Source: Akkermansiaceae bacterium UBA2367
Lineage (GTDB): Bacteria; Verrucomicrobiota; Verrucomicrobiia; Verrucomicrobiales; DEV007
NCBI GenBank assembly: GCA_002344525.1
Contig: DDTJ01000012.1
Span: 37,524 to 101,523 of the forward strand
Length of the DNA: 64,000 bases
Direction of reading: 5' to 3'
Both the position numbers and the translations under genes were made by a program. This document shows positions 8,445-16,969 of this stretch, in pieces. Each line of letters begins with the position of its first letter. Position 1 is the first letter of the stretch. The notes beneath the pieces were generated by a model that saw only the letters and a program-made list of their open reading frames with translations, did no database searches and was not told the DNA's origin.

Positions 8445-8810
8445 ATGACACGCCTCCGCCTCGCCGCCCTCGTCGTCTTCCTCGGCATCGCCCTCGGGGC
8501 TTTCGGGGCGCACGGACTCTCCGCTCGTCTCGCGGAGACGGGCCGCCTCGACAACTGGGAGACGGCCACCCTCTACCACTTGATCCACGGCCTCGCCATG
8601 TTCGCCGTCGCCCTCCATGCCGGGAAGGCGCGGGGCTACTGGTGGTTCCTCGCCGGGATCGTCCTCTTCTCCGGCAGCCTCTACGCCCTCGCCCTCAGCG
8701 GCATGACGAAACTCGGGGCGATCACCCCTCTCGGCGGCGTCGCCTTCCTCGTCGGCTGGGGATGCTGGATTTTTGCCCGGAACTCGTCAAATCCAATCGC
8801 AAGAGATTGA
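8445..8810 (+). CDS. DUF423 family membrane protein
   Basis: A 121-residue integral membrane protein from the ATG at 8445. The frame is open upstream to 8358 but the N-terminus of this family begins at MTRLRLAALVVFLGIALGAF. Family marks are GAFGAHGLSARL (residues 18-29), WETATLYHLIHGLAMFAVAL and a final LGAITPLGGVAFLVGWGCW. Four hydrophobic spans are visible, which is the usual topology. DUF423 (E. coli YgdD type) has no firm function. It is the first of three plus-strand genes with short spacing (21 bases to the NIPSNAP gene, then 40 to the FMN reductase), so it probably heads a small operon. It is divergent from the CNNM/CorC-type gene. Confidence 0.9.
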   Translation: MTRLRLAALVVFLGIALGAFGAHGLSARLAETGRLDNWETATLYHLIHGLAMFAVALHAGKARGYWWFLAGIVLFSGSLYALALSGMTKLGAITPLGGVAFLVGWGCWIFARNSSNPIARD

Positions 8811-8831
8811 CAAATAACCTATAACGATTTC

Positions 8832-9584
8832 ATGAAACTCCCCGTCCTTTCCTTGATTCTGCTGCTTCTGGCCTCCTTCCACGCGCACAGCGAGGAGAAG
8901 GCGCCCCAATGCTTCGAGTTGCGCACCTACCACGCCTTCGAGGGCAAGCTCGCCGCCCTCCACGCCCGATTCAACGACCACACCCTCGATTTGTTCCAGA
9001 AACACGGCATGACCCACGTCGCCTACTGGACGCCGCTGGAGAACGAGCCCCAAACCCTCGTCTATCTCCTCGCCTATCCCGACCGCGCCGCCCGCGAAGC
9101 CTCTTGGAAGGCCTTCCTCGCCGACCCCGTCTGGCAGGCGGCGAAGGCGGAGTCGGAGAAAGACGGCAAGCTCGTGGCCAAGATCGAGAGCCTCTTCCTC
9201 CACCCCACCGACTACTCGCCAAAGACCGCCTTGGCCGGGGAGGGGCACGTTTTCGAAATGCGGCACTACACCACCCTGCCCGGCAAGCTCGACGCCCTCG
9301 ACGCCCGTTTCCGCGACCACACCATCGGCCTGTTCACCAAGCACGGCATGACGAACCTGCCCTACTTCCACCTCGACGAGGGGCAGGAGGGAGCCGGCAC
9401 CACCCTGCTCTACTTCCTCGCCCACGCCTCCCGCGAGGACCGCGACGCGAGCTTCCAAGCCTTCCGCAGCGACCCCGACTGGATCGCCGCCCGCGACGCC
9501 TCGGAGAAGGACGGCAAAATCCTCATCGAGAACGGCGTCGTCTCGACCCTGCTCCTCCCGACGAACTACTCTCCGATGCAGTGA
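8832..9584 (+). CDS. secreted protein with two NIPSNAP domains
   Basis: A 250-residue protein with a signal peptide (MKLPVLSLILLLLASFHAHS) followed by two tandem NIPSNAP-type ferredoxin-like domains. The first begins FELRTYHAFEGKLAALHARF with DHTLDLFQKHGM and ends near SLFLHPTDYSP. The second repeats the same pattern (FEMRHYTTLPGKLDALDARF, DHTIGLFTKHGM, STLLLPTNYSP), so the gene arose by domain duplication. NIPSNAP proteins are small dimeric alpha/beta-barrel proteins with no single known role; exported bacterial members are common in this phylum. It is likely co-transcribed with the flanking DUF423 and FMN reductase genes. Confidence 0.9.
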   Translation: MKLPVLSLILLLLASFHAHSEEKAPQCFELRTYHAFEGKLAALHARFNDHTLDLFQKHGMTHVAYWTPLENEPQTLVYLLAYPDRAAREASWKAFLADPVWQAAKAESEKDGKLVAKIESLFLHPTDYSPKTALAGEGHVFEMRHYTTLPGKLDALDARFRDHTIGLFTKHGMTNLPYFHLDEGQEGAGTTLLYFLAHASREDRDASFQAFRSDPDWIAARDASEKDGKILIENGVVSTLLLPTNYSPMQ

Positions 9585-9624
9585 TGGCAAAGCTTGGCCC
9601 GGAACCCGCTTTTCCCCTCCCCCC

Positions 9625-10203
9625 ATGACCGCTCCGAAACTCGTCGCCCTCGCCGGCAGCACCCGCCGCGCCTCCCTCAACCGCGCCGTCCTCGCCACCG
9701 CGGTCGAAGCCGCCCGCGAAGCCGGGGCCGAAGTCTCCCTCATCGATCTCAACGACTTCCCCCTCCCGCTTTACAACCAGGATTTGGAAGACGCCGAAGG
9801 TCTTCCCGAGGCCGCGAAACGGCTCAAGGCCGTCTTCCGCGACGCCGACGGGTTCCTTTTCGCCAGTCCCGAGCACAACAGCAGCTACACCGCCCTGCTC
9901 AAGAACACGATCGACTGGTGCAGCCGCGCCGGATCGCAGGACGAGCCGCCCCTTTCCGCCTTCGCCGGGAAAAGCGCGGTCCTTTTCGCCGCCTCGCCCG
10001 GTCCCCTCGGCGGTCTGCGCGGGCTCTTCGCCCTGCGCGAACTGCTCCAGAACCTGCGGATCGCGGTCTTCCCCGAGATGCTTGCTGTGCGCTCCGCCAG
10101 CGAGATCGTCGCCGACGGTGCCGTGACCGACGCGCAATGGACCGCGAAGATCGGCGGACTAGCGAAAGACTACGTCGCCTTCGCCACGAGGCTGGCAGGG
10201 TGA
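9625..10203 (+). CDS. NADPH-dependent FMN reductase family protein
   Basis: A 192-residue flavodoxin-like oxidoreductase. The N-terminus KLVALAGSTRRASLNRAV holds the phosphate-binding loop for FMN (GSTRRxSxN). A second family motif, FASPEHNSSYTALLKNTIDW, lies near residues 80-99 and contacts the flavin ring, and FAASPGPLGGLRGLFALREL (residues 121-140) is the third. Length is that of the family. These cytoplasmic enzymes reduce FMN, quinones, chromate or azo compounds with NAD(P)H; the natural substrate cannot be told from the sequence. It follows the NIPSNAP gene by 40 bases and probably ends that operon. Downstream lies a perfect hairpin repeat at 10234. Confidence 0.92.
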   Translation: MTAPKLVALAGSTRRASLNRAVLATAVEAAREAGAEVSLIDLNDFPLPLYNQDLEDAEGLPEAAKRLKAVFRDADGFLFASPEHNSSYTALLKNTIDWCSRAGSQDEPPLSAFAGKSAVLFAASPGPLGGLRGLFALRELLQNLRIAVFPEMLAVRSASEIVADGAVTDAQWTAKIGGLAKDYVAFATRLAG

Positions 10204-10233
10204 GGCCAAGCCGAAGGTCCAAACGACGCCCCT

Positions 10234-10252
10234 GCGAGGTCAATGACCTCGC
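10234..10252. repeat. GCGAGGTCA palindrome (family B), single unit
   Basis: A perfect palindrome with nine-base arms (GCGAGGTCA, A, TGACCTCGC). The same palindrome is at 24059-24077. Its flank on the minus strand (GGGCGTCGTTTGGACC) also matches the flank of the units at 23964-24115, so this is one unit of a dispersed repeat in reverse orientation. It lies between the FMN reductase and TraB-like genes and could also act as a terminator. Confidence 0.75.
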
Positions 10253-10308
10253 CTAGAGGTTTCCCCGCACTGAACCCTGTCCCCTGACAAACTGAACCCT
10301 CTTCGGCC

Positions 10309-11388
10309 CTACTGTCCCGCCGGAGGGGTCAGCGATTTCAAGGCCCCGCCGAGATCCTCCAAGGTCGTGCCGAGGTCGCGCAACCCGTTCATGATCTCGG
10401 GATTTTCCGAGAGGAGGCGGAGGACACCCTCGAAGGGCGACGCCCCGCCCCCCGGCGTCGAGCCCGCCGGGATGGACCACGCATCAAGCCACACCTCCTC
10501 CCCCTTCGTGAAGCCCTCGGCGAGGAGGCGCTTCTCGAAATCGGGCATGTGTCCCGCGCCGTAAAAAATCGCGTAGCTGCCGCGGCCCTTTTGCGCCCGC
10601 AATTCGGCGAGCTTCTCCATCACGACCCGGTTGCGCTCGCTCACGAGCACGCTGCCGTCCTCGCCCTCCAACTGGGCGATGAATCCCTCGGCCTCGCTGA
10701 GAAAGGGGGCGACGGAGCGTTTCAGCCCGGCGTTGTCTCCGGTGAGCACGGCGTTGAAGACCCGCTTCATCATCGCCTCCATCGCTTCCTCGCTGGAAGG
10801 CAGGCCTGCGACCCCGCCTTCCTCCGCGAGAGCCGAGGCGCGGGTGAAGAGGGTCAGCAGGGTCTCGTTGCGGGCCTTCATCAGGGCGTTCATCTCGGCC
10901 CAGTCCATGTCCGCGTGGACAAAGTTCGGCGCACCGTAGTCGATCACCTCGAGCTGGAACTCAAGGCCAAGGAAGGATTTCGCAAGCTGCTGCAACTGCC
11001 GCACCGACTCGATCCCCGTCTCCCCGTCCGCAGGCGGAGCCTCGCCGGGACGATGCGGCCCGCCCACCATCTCGTAGAGGACGACATCGTAGGCCGCGAG
11101 GCGCTCGTTCAACACCGCGTAGTAGACGGCGTCGGCGAGGTGGACGACCCCGACGAGGTCGATGGCCACGCCGTCCTTCTCGAAGCGCGTGATCGCGGTC
11201 TGGAGACGATCGGGAGAAGCCGCGTCGAGCCCTTCGCCGCCGGGTGCCGCCACATAGCGGATGTAGTCGGCGGCGTCAGCGGCGACCGGGGCCGGAGGCG
11301 CGACCGGGGCTTGCGCCATGGCGAGGAATCCGACGGGGAGGGCGAGCAGAGCGGCGGGGAGGAAGGCTTTCATCAGGCTCTTGGACAT
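10309..11388 (-). CDS. exported TraB/GumN (TIKI-like) family protein
   Basis: A protein of 359 residues from the ATG at 11388. The frame runs on to 11580, but only this start (or the Met five residues later) gives a signal peptide (MKAFLPAALLALPVGFLAMA). The core motif VDLVGVVHLADAVYY-like (here IDLVGVVHLADAVYYAVLNE) and YDVVLYEMVGG match the TraB/PrgY/GumN superfamily, as does YAIFYGAGHMPDFEKRLLAEG near residue 285, in which a Gly-x-Gly-His motif recurs. Animal TIKI relatives are metalloproteases; bacterial roles are poorly known. It is transcribed divergently from the spermidine-synthase-like gene with 115 bases between, so the two may share a control region. A substrate cannot be proposed. 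Confidence 0.78.
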   Translation of the reverse strand: MSKSLMKAFLPAALLALPVGFLAMAQAPVAPPAPVAADAADYIRYVAAPGGEGLDAASPDRLQTAITRFEKDGVAIDLVGVVHLADAVYYAVLNERLAAYDVVLYEMVGGPHRPGEAPPADGETGIESVRQLQQLAKSFLGLEFQLEVIDYGAPNFVHADMDWAEMNALMKARNETLLTLFTRASALAEEGGVAGLPSSEEAMEAMMKRVFNAVLTGDNAGLKRSVAPFLSEAEGFIAQLEGEDGSVLVSERNRVVMEKLAELRAQKGRGSYAIFYGAGHMPDFEKRLLAEGFTKGEEVWLDAWSIPAGSTPGGGASPFEGVLRLLSENPEIMNGLRDLGTTLEDLGGALKSLTPPAGQ

Positions 11389-11503
11389 ATCGGCGGGGAA
11401 AACGTTGGCATATTGCCGAAAAGCGGCGCTCCCGTCAAGAATCCCACGACGTTTTGCGCGAGACAGCCCCGCTTTCCTGATCGACGGTTCCAGCCCGGTC
11501 GCC

Positions 11504-13591
11504 ATGCCCCTCTTCATCGCCTCCATCTTCCTCAGCGCCTTCCTGCTCTTCCAAGTCCAGCCGGTCATCGCGCGCTGCATCCTGCCTTGGTACGGCGGCA
11601 GTCCCGGAGTCTGGACGACCTGCCTGCTCTTTTTCCAAACCGGCCTCCTCGCTGGCTACGCCTACGCCCACGGACTCGCCACGCTCCTGCGCGAGCGCCG
11701 TGGCTGGCAGGTCGGCATCCACCTCGGACTCCTCGCCCTCGCCTTCCTCACCCTGCCCATCACGCCGGAGCCGGACTGGAAGCCAGACGGCACCGAAGCG
11801 AATCCCACGGTGGGAATCGTGCGCCTCCTCGCCCTCAGCGTTGGCCTCCCCTACCTCCTCCTCTCCGCCTCGGGACCGCTGCTGCAGCATTGGTTCGCCG
11901 AGACGCATCCGGGCCGCTCGCCCTACCGGCTCTACGCGGTCTCGAACCTCGGCAGCCTCCTCGGGCTCCTCACCTACCCCTTCGTCTTCGAGCCGAGGCT
12001 GGATTTGAGGGAGCAGACCCTGCTCTGGTCGGGCGCCTTCGCCGTCCATGCCCTGCTCTCCGGCGCGGCGGGAGTCTTCTTCGCGAAACGCTCGGGAGCG
12101 ACCCCGGCGGCGCCTCCTGCGGCGAAGGACGGAACCCGTCCCCCTCTCGTGGACATCGTCCTCTGGATCGCCTTCAGCGCCTGCGGCTCGATGCTGCTGC
12201 TCTCGCTGACGAGCCAGATGTGCCAAGACGTCGCCGTGGTCCCTTTCCTCTGGGTCGCGCCGCTCTCGCTCTACCTGCTGACCTTCGTCATCGCCTTCGA
12301 CCACGAGCGCTGGTATCTCCGCTCCCTCGCCATCCCCCTCGCGGCGGCGGCCACGGGATTGACGATCTGGCTGATGAACCGCCAGTACGCCGGGACGGAG
12401 TGGCCCCTCGCCCGGCAGATCGCGATCTACTGCGGCACGGTCTTCTTCGGCTGCCTCGTCTGCCACGGCGAAATCGTCCGGATGAAGCCGAACCCGCGCC
12501 ACCTCACCGGCTTCTACCTTTGCATCTCCCTCGGCGGAGCTCTCGGAGGTGGCTTCGTCAGCCTCGCCGCCCCGCACCTCTTCAACGGCTACTGGGAGCT
12601 ACACCTCGCCTTCGACCTGCTCGCCATCCTGACCAGCTTCCAACTCTGGCGGACCTTCCGCCGGACGAGACGCCCCCTCCTCGTCCTGTCCGTCGCGGCG
12701 CTGTGGGTCGCCGCCCTCGGCGCGATGGCCTACTATCTGAAGGAGCACATCGACACCGCCCGCGCCGAGGCCGTCGCGACGCGGCGGGGTTTCTACGGAG
12801 TGCTGAAGGTCAAGGAGGAAACCGACAGCGCCGGGGACGCCTACCGCTCCCTGCAACACGGTCGGATCAGCCACGGACGCCAATACCTCGACGAAACCTG
12901 GCATGGCCTCGCCACGACCTACTACAGCGTCGAAAGCGGCGTGGGCGCGGTCTTCGCCTGCCTCCCGGCGCGGACCACGACGCCCGCCAAGCCCCTCCGC
13001 GTCGGCGTCGTCGGTCTCGGCGTCGGCACCATCGCGACCTACGCCAAGCCGGGCGATCGCTTCCGCTTCTACGAGATCAATCCGCAGGTCGAGGAACTGG
13101 CGCGATCACACTTCCACTACCTCGCCGACTGCAAGGGGGAGGAACGAGTCGTCCTCGGCGACGCCCGCGTCTCCTTGGAGCGCGAACTCGCGGCGGGCGA
13201 ACCGCAGCGTTTCGACGCCCTCTTTGTGGACGCCTTCAGCGGCGACTCCATTCCCATCCATCTGCTGACCAAAGAAGCGTTCGAACTCTATTTCCAGCAC
13301 CTCGAACCCGGAGGCGTCCTCGCCGTCCACATCACCAACCTGCACCTCGACCTCGCCGACCCCGTGCGGAACCTCGCCGAAGCCCTCGGCTGCCGTGCCT
13401 TCCGGGTCGATCACATCCCCGGTGGAGGCGACGCCCACGCCTACTACTCCGACTGGATCCTCATCACGAAAGACGAAGCGTTCGCCGACGCCCTGAAAGC
13501 CGCCGGGTTCATCAGCCCATGGGACAATGAGGAACCCCGTCCGATCCACTGGACCGATGATTACAGCAATCTGTTTGAGGTGACTCTTTGA
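11504..13591 (+). CDS. membrane-bound spermidine-synthase-like protein
   Basis: A 695-residue protein from the ATG at 11504; the open frame upstream has no family likeness. The N-terminal ~430 residues hold about ten hydrophobic segments, starting MPLFIASIFLSAFLLFQVQP with the family motif PxIxRxxLPWYGGSPGVWTT. The C-terminal part is a spermidine-synthase-type methyltransferase fold with GVVGLGVGTIATYAKPGD (nucleotide-binding loop), FYEINPQVEELA and a DAFSGDSIPIHLLTKEAF stretch. Proteins of this architecture are widespread and usually annotated as fused MFS/spermidine synthase; whether they make polyamines is unclear, and the N-terminal part could transport or anchor. Cytoplasmic membrane is the likely place. 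It is divergent from the TraB-like gene. Confidence 0.85.
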   Translation: MPLFIASIFLSAFLLFQVQPVIARCILPWYGGSPGVWTTCLLFFQTGLLAGYAYAHGLATLLRERRGWQVGIHLGLLALAFLTLPITPEPDWKPDGTEANPTVGIVRLLALSVGLPYLLLSASGPLLQHWFAETHPGRSPYRLYAVSNLGSLLGLLTYPFVFEPRLDLREQTLLWSGAFAVHALLSGAAGVFFAKRSGATPAAPPAAKDGTRPPLVDIVLWIAFSACGSMLLLSLTSQMCQDVAVVPFLWVAPLSLYLLTFVIAFDHERWYLRSLAIPLAAAATGLTIWLMNRQYAGTEWPLARQIAIYCGTVFFGCLVCHGEIVRMKPNPRHLTGFYLCISLGGALGGGFVSLAAPHLFNGYWELHLAFDLLAILTSFQLWRTFRRTRRPLLVLSVAALWVAALGAMAYYLKEHIDTARAEAVATRRGFYGVLKVKEETDSAGDAYRSLQHGRISHGRQYLDETWHGLATTYYSVESGVGAVFACLPARTTTPAKPLRVGVVGLGVGTIATYAKPGDRFRFYEINPQVEELARSHFHYLADCKGEERVVLGDARVSLERELAAGEPQRFDALFVDAFSGDSIPIHLLTKEAFELYFQHLEPGGVLAVHITNLHLDLADPVRNLAEALGCRAFRVDHIPGGGDAHAYYSDWILITKDEAFADALKAAGFISPWDNEEPRPIHWTDDYSNLFEVTL

Positions 13592-13602
13592 CCCTGAGTC
13601 CC

Positions 13603-13679
13603 CTACTCATCCTCATACTCGAAATCGAACGTCTCTCGGCGTGCGGATTGAGTAGGAGTATGAGGAGGAGGATAAGTAG
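13603..13679. repeat. Iterated palindrome (CTACTC/GAGTAG type)
   Basis: The left arm CTACTCATCCTCATACTC (13603-13620) is repeated in inverted form with a six-base insertion at 13656-13679 (GAGTATGAGGA, GGAGGA, TAAGTAG). Both arms are built from short iterated GAGTA/GAGGA units. It separates two convergent genes and could form a long stem in RNA from either. Confidence 0.7.
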
Positions 13680-13700
13680 GAGTAAGAAGCCGCTCACCAA

Positions 13701-14477
13701 TCAAGTCGCGTAAGGCCAATGCGTCTTCGTCCAAAGCCCGCCATCGACATAAAGTGTCTGGCCAGTGACAAAATCCGCCTCGTCGCTCACGAGAAACACG
13801 ACGGATCGAGCAATATCCCGGGGATAGCCGATCCGGCCCATCGGCGTCAGCGGCGACCAAGTGCCGGAATAGTCGTCCGACTCCTCCTTGGTCCGCTCGA
13901 TCTCGATGGCACCCGGCGCGACGCAATTCACGCGGATGCCGTACTGCCCCAGTTCGCAGGCGCTGACGCGGGTGAGCTGCTCCAGCCCGCCCTTCGAGGC
14001 GCAGTAGTCGACGAGGTTCATGAACGGCTGCTTGTTCGCCCCCGAGCCGATGTTGATGATGGAGCCGCCACGCCCCGAGTCCTTCAGGATGCGCGCCGCC
14101 GCTTGGGTGCAGAGGAAGCTGCCTTTCAGATTCGTCTTGATCGTCTTGTCCCAATCCGCCTCGCTCAGCTCGAGGAGCGAAGCCCAAGTCTGGCGCCCGG
14201 CGTTGTTCACGAGGCAGTCGAGACGGCCGAACTCCGCGAGGACGGCGGCGAACATGGCCTCGACCTCCGCTTTCGTCCCCACGTCTCCGGGGACGATGGC
14301 ACAGCGGCGGCCCATGCCCTTGATCGCCGCCTGCGTCTCCTCGGCCCCGGCGCGGTCGCTGTGGTAGTTCACCGCCACGTCCCAGCCCGCCCCGGCCAGC
14401 CCATAGGCGATGCCGCGTCCCACTCCCTTGCTCGCCCCGGTCACGAGGGCCACTTTCGCCGAATCATCTGCGCTCAT
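13701..14477 (-). CDS. SDR family oxidoreductase
   Basis: A 258-residue classical short-chain dehydrogenase/reductase. The NAD(P)-binding loop is VALVTGASKGVGRGIAY (residues 9-25), the structural motif is LVNNAG (residues 89-94), and the catalytic residues sit in a Ser-Gly ... Tyr-Cys-Ala-Ser-Lys arrangement (SIINIGSGANKQPF then YCASKGG). The end VTGQTLYVDGG is typical of 3-oxoacyl-ACP reductase or glucose-1-dehydrogenase-like members. A basic residue after the first strand (NYHSDRAG) suggests NADP preference, an inference only. The exact substrate is unknown. The gene stands between two intergenic palindromes and seems to be monocistronic. Confidence 0.9.
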   Translation of the reverse strand: MSADDSAKVALVTGASKGVGRGIAYGLAGAGWDVAVNYHSDRAGAEETQAAIKGMGRRCAIVPGDVGTKAEVEAMFAAVLAEFGRLDCLVNNAGRQTWASLLELSEADWDKTIKTNLKGSFLCTQAAARILKDSGRGGSIINIGSGANKQPFMNLVDYCASKGGLEQLTRVSACELGQYGIRVNCVAPGAIEIERTKEESDDYSGTWSPLTPMGRIGYPRDIARSVVFLVSDEADFVTGQTLYVDGGLWTKTHWPYAT

Positions 14478-14563
14478 GCCGGGGAATGGAGCGAAAAAGA
14501 CCCTCCCGTCAAAACCGAAATCCGAAGCTTGAAATCCGAAATCCGAACTTTTTGGCCTCCGGC

Positions 14564-14632
14564 GACCGCTGATCTTCGCTGATTCCCGCTGATCTTTTTC
14601 TTGGGCTTGGAAAAATCAGCGGAGATCAGCGG
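14564..14632. repeat. Iterated palindrome (CGCTGATC type)
   Basis: Three spaced copies of CGCTGAT(C/T) on the left (14567-14594) face two inverted copies (ATCAGCGG) on the right (14615-14632). AAATCCGA is also repeated just upstream at 14517-14545. The spacing between units is about 10-14 bases. It lies in the 168-base gap before the SDR gene on the minus strand. Confidence 0.7.
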
Positions 14633-14645
14633 CCCCGCTTAGCGG

Positions 14646-15680
14646 TCAAGGATTCGCCCAAACCCTGACGACCGCCTCGAAACCTCGTGTCGCGTCCTCC
14701 AGCTTCTCCAGATCGACTTGGTCGGGCGTGTCACCCGGCAAGTGGTAGTGGGGATAGCGATAGGGCGCGGTGTCGGTGACCATCACCGCCGGATAGCCCG
14801 TCTGCCAGAAGGACCAATGGTCGGACCAGCCCACGCCAGGCACGGTCTCGGGGAAAACGCCACCGACGGCGGGAATGGACGAGGCGGCGGCGAAGGCGGC
14901 CTTGGCGGAATCGACATGGTAGCGCGAGTTCTCGTCGCCGACGAAGGCGAGGAAGTTGCCCACGGTGGGGAAACCGCCGCCTTCCAAGCCCTCGGGGATA
15001 CGCTGGCTGCCCTCGGTGTCGAAGTAGCATCCGACGGTATCGAGGCAGAGCATCGCGGCGATGGTCTCGCCCCGCGCTTGGCAGCGCTTCGCATAGACGA
15101 GGCTGCCCATCGTCTCGGTCTGGAAATGGGGCGGCTCCTCGTTCACGAAGGCGACGAAGCGCACCGTGCGCCCCTGCGGGTCCCCGGCGAAGGCGCGGGC
15201 GAGCGCGACGAGGGCGGCGACGCCGCTGCCGTTGTCGTTCGCGCCGGGACTGCCGGGCACGGTGTCGTAGTGCGCCCCGACCACGACGATCTCGGAGCGG
15301 TGCTTCCGCCCTGGCAGTTCGGCGATCAGATTGCGGACCTCTTTTCCCCCCGCCTCGAAAACGTGGCGCTCGACGGAGTATCCGATGTTGCCTCCACCGA
15401 GGGTCGATTCGAGCCAGAAGGCGGCGCTTTCGAGGGCTTCGGGCTTGCCGAGGTGGCGCTCGCCGATGCGGGTCGCGAGAACCTCCAGCGAATTGGCGAG
15501 ATCCTCGCGGCTCACTGGACGGCGTTTCAAGGCGGCCGCTTCGAGACGGACGGCCTCGTTCGGATCGACGGGCTGGGCACCGTCGTTGAGGTGAGTTCTG
15601 ATCATCGAGCCGATGCCGAGAAGGAACAAGCCCAAGGGCAGTCCGACAAGGAGAAAGCGGATGAACACGCCCTGTTTCAT
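14646..15680 (-). CDS. M28 family zinc metallopeptidase, membrane-anchored
   Basis: A 344-residue protein with an N-terminal membrane anchor or signal (FIRFLLVGLPLGLFLLGIGS) and an M28 aminopeptidase domain. The metal and catalytic motifs are GAHYDTVPGSPGANDNGSG (His and Asp ligands, near residues 131-149), FVNEEPPHF (the catalytic Glu and neighbouring metal-ligand Glu), CLDTVG (Asp ligand) and HYHLPGDTPD near the end (last His ligand). All are intact, so it should be active, probably in the periplasm on peptides. The gene starts 18 bases after the lpxB stop in the same direction and is very likely translated from the same mRNA. A link between the two functions is not evident. Confidence 0.92.
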   Translation of the reverse strand: MKQGVFIRFLLVGLPLGLFLLGIGSMIRTHLNDGAQPVDPNEAVRLEAAALKRRPVSREDLANSLEVLATRIGERHLGKPEALESAAFWLESTLGGGNIGYSVERHVFEAGGKEVRNLIAELPGRKHRSEIVVVGAHYDTVPGSPGANDNGSGVAALVALARAFAGDPQGRTVRFVAFVNEEPPHFQTETMGSLVYAKRCQARGETIAAMLCLDTVGCYFDTEGSQRIPEGLEGGGFPTVGNFLAFVGDENSRYHVDSAKAAFAAASSIPAVGGVFPETVPGVGWSDHWSFWQTGYPAVMVTDTAPYRYPHYHLPGDTPDQVDLEKLEDATRGFEAVVRVWANP

Positions 15681-15698
15681 TTCAACTCTGCTTGGATA

Positions 15699-16826
15699 CT
15701 ACGCCTCCCCCTCCCACACGGACGCCACCGCCTCGGCGGCGCGGCAATGCGCCCCTCCTCCACCAAGGCTGGAGACGACCCCGGCAAGCTCGGCTTGGAG
15801 ACGCCCTCGCGCCTCCGTATCGGCGAGAAGACGCCTGATTTCGGCGGCGATGGAGGCGCCATCGACCTGCTCTTGCAGCAGCTCCCTCACCACCTCGCGA
15901 CCGGCGATGACGTTGACGATGCCGAGGAATCTCACCGACATCACCCGTCGCGCCACGAGCGCGGTGAGCCACGCGACCTTGTAGACGAGGCAGTAGGGCA
16001 GCCCGAGGCAGGCGGCTTCCAGCGTGGCCGTGCCCGAGGCGACGACGCCGACGGAGGCGCGGCGCATGATCTCGTGACTGCCGCTCCGGCCGACCTCGAC
16101 GACGGATTCCAGCCCCGCCTCGCGGGTCATCTCGTGGAGGCGCTCGGTCAAGGTCGGCGTCGCCCCGGTCGTGGCGAAGCGCAGGTCCGGGCAACGCCCC
16201 CGCAGGACCTTCGCCGCGTCGAGCATCGCCGGGTAGAGCGCGGCGATCTCGCGCTCGCGCGAGCCGGGAAGCAAGGCCACGAGCCCCTCCTCGCGCGGGA
16301 TCGCCCGCGCCTGCACCGACGCGAGGGAATCGACGAGGGGATGCCCAGCGAAAATCGTCTCCAGGCCCGATGCCTCGTAGAGTTCCTTTTCAAAGGGGAA
16401 GATGCAAATCATGCGGTCCAGCAGTTTCGCCATCGTCTGGATGCGCCCCTTCTTCCACGCCCAGACCTGCGGGCTGATGTAGTAGATCAGCTTGCCGCCG
16501 TAGCCCTCCGCGCGGAGCCGCTTGGCGAGGCGCAAGTTGAAGCCGGGATAGTCGATGAAGACCACGGCATCCGGCTCCGCCTCGCGGATGCGCGCGACCG
16601 TCTCCCCCATTTTGCGACGGAAATAGCCATATTTTTTCAGCACCTCCCAGAACCCGAGCACGGCGGCCTCGTCGAGCCAGTCCTCGACGTCCGAGGCGAT
16701 ACCGTGCATCTCCGGCCCACCCAGCCCGGCGAAGGTCCACTCCCCGAACTCGGGCAGGGAGCGCAGCAGGGCCGCCCCATGGGTGTCCCCGCTGATTTCG
16801 CCGGCGATGAGAAAGAGGGATTTCAC
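15699..16826 (-). CDS. lpxB: lipid-A-disaccharide synthase LpxB
   Basis: LpxB joins UDP-2,3-diacylglucosamine and 2,3-diacylglucosamine-1-phosphate to make the lipid A disaccharide at the inner membrane. The 375-residue length fits. Family motifs are FLIAGEISGDTHGA (residues 5-18), FAGLGGPEM, VVFIDYPGFNLRLAK (residues 89-103), YYISPQVWAWKKGR, VALLPGSREREI and VVASGTATLEAACLGLP. The N-terminus MKSLFLIAGE is the natural start; SGDTHG is complete. Its presence shows a lipid-A-containing outer membrane. The M28 peptidase gene follows by 18 bases. A sulfotransferase gene lies upstream in the same direction but beyond a 143-base gap with an iterated palindrome, so it is probably a separate unit. 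Confidence 0.96.
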   Translation of the reverse strand: MKSLFLIAGEISGDTHGAALLRSLPEFGEWTFAGLGGPEMHGIASDVEDWLDEAAVLGFWEVLKKYGYFRRKMGETVARIREAEPDAVVFIDYPGFNLRLAKRLRAEGYGGKLIYYISPQVWAWKKGRIQTMAKLLDRMICIFPFEKELYEASGLETIFAGHPLVDSLASVQARAIPREEGLVALLPGSREREIAALYPAMLDAAKVLRGRCPDLRFATTGATPTLTERLHEMTREAGLESVVEVGRSGSHEIMRRASVGVVASGTATLEAACLGLPYCLVYKVAWLTALVARRVMSVRFLGIVNVIAGREVVRELLQEQVDGASIAAEIRRLLADTEARGRLQAELAGVVSSLGGGGAHCRAAEAVASVWEGEA

Positions 16827-16870
16827 GGCAGGAAGTTAGTGGTTCATGTCGCAAAGTCGAGCAGTGGGGA

Positions 16871-16945
16871 TGGCCACGAAAAGGCACAAAAAATCACAAA
16901 ACGATGCGACGGTTTTTTGTGCTCCTTTGTGCCTTTTTGCGGCCA
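16871..16945. repeat. Iterated palindrome (GGCACAAA type)
   Basis: Left arm TGGCCACGAAAAGGCACAAA and its continuation (16871-16901) pairs with an inverted right arm (16914-16945) ending GCCTTTTTGCGGCCA. Arms consist of iterated AGGCACAAA-like units. It lies between lpxB and the sulfotransferase gene. The same layout with related units recurs at 35119-35197. Confidence 0.75.
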
Positions 16946-16969
16946 AGTCCTTCGGCGGTCTGCCGCCTA

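Noticed and set aside
8317..8451. N-terminal extension of the CNNM/CorC gene
   Set aside because: Polar, not family-like, and overlapping the start of DUF423; GTG 8316 fits the family.
8807..8825. TTGACA and TATAAC before the NIPSNAP gene as a promoter
   Set aside because: The two boxes are only seven bases apart and lie too close to the start codon.
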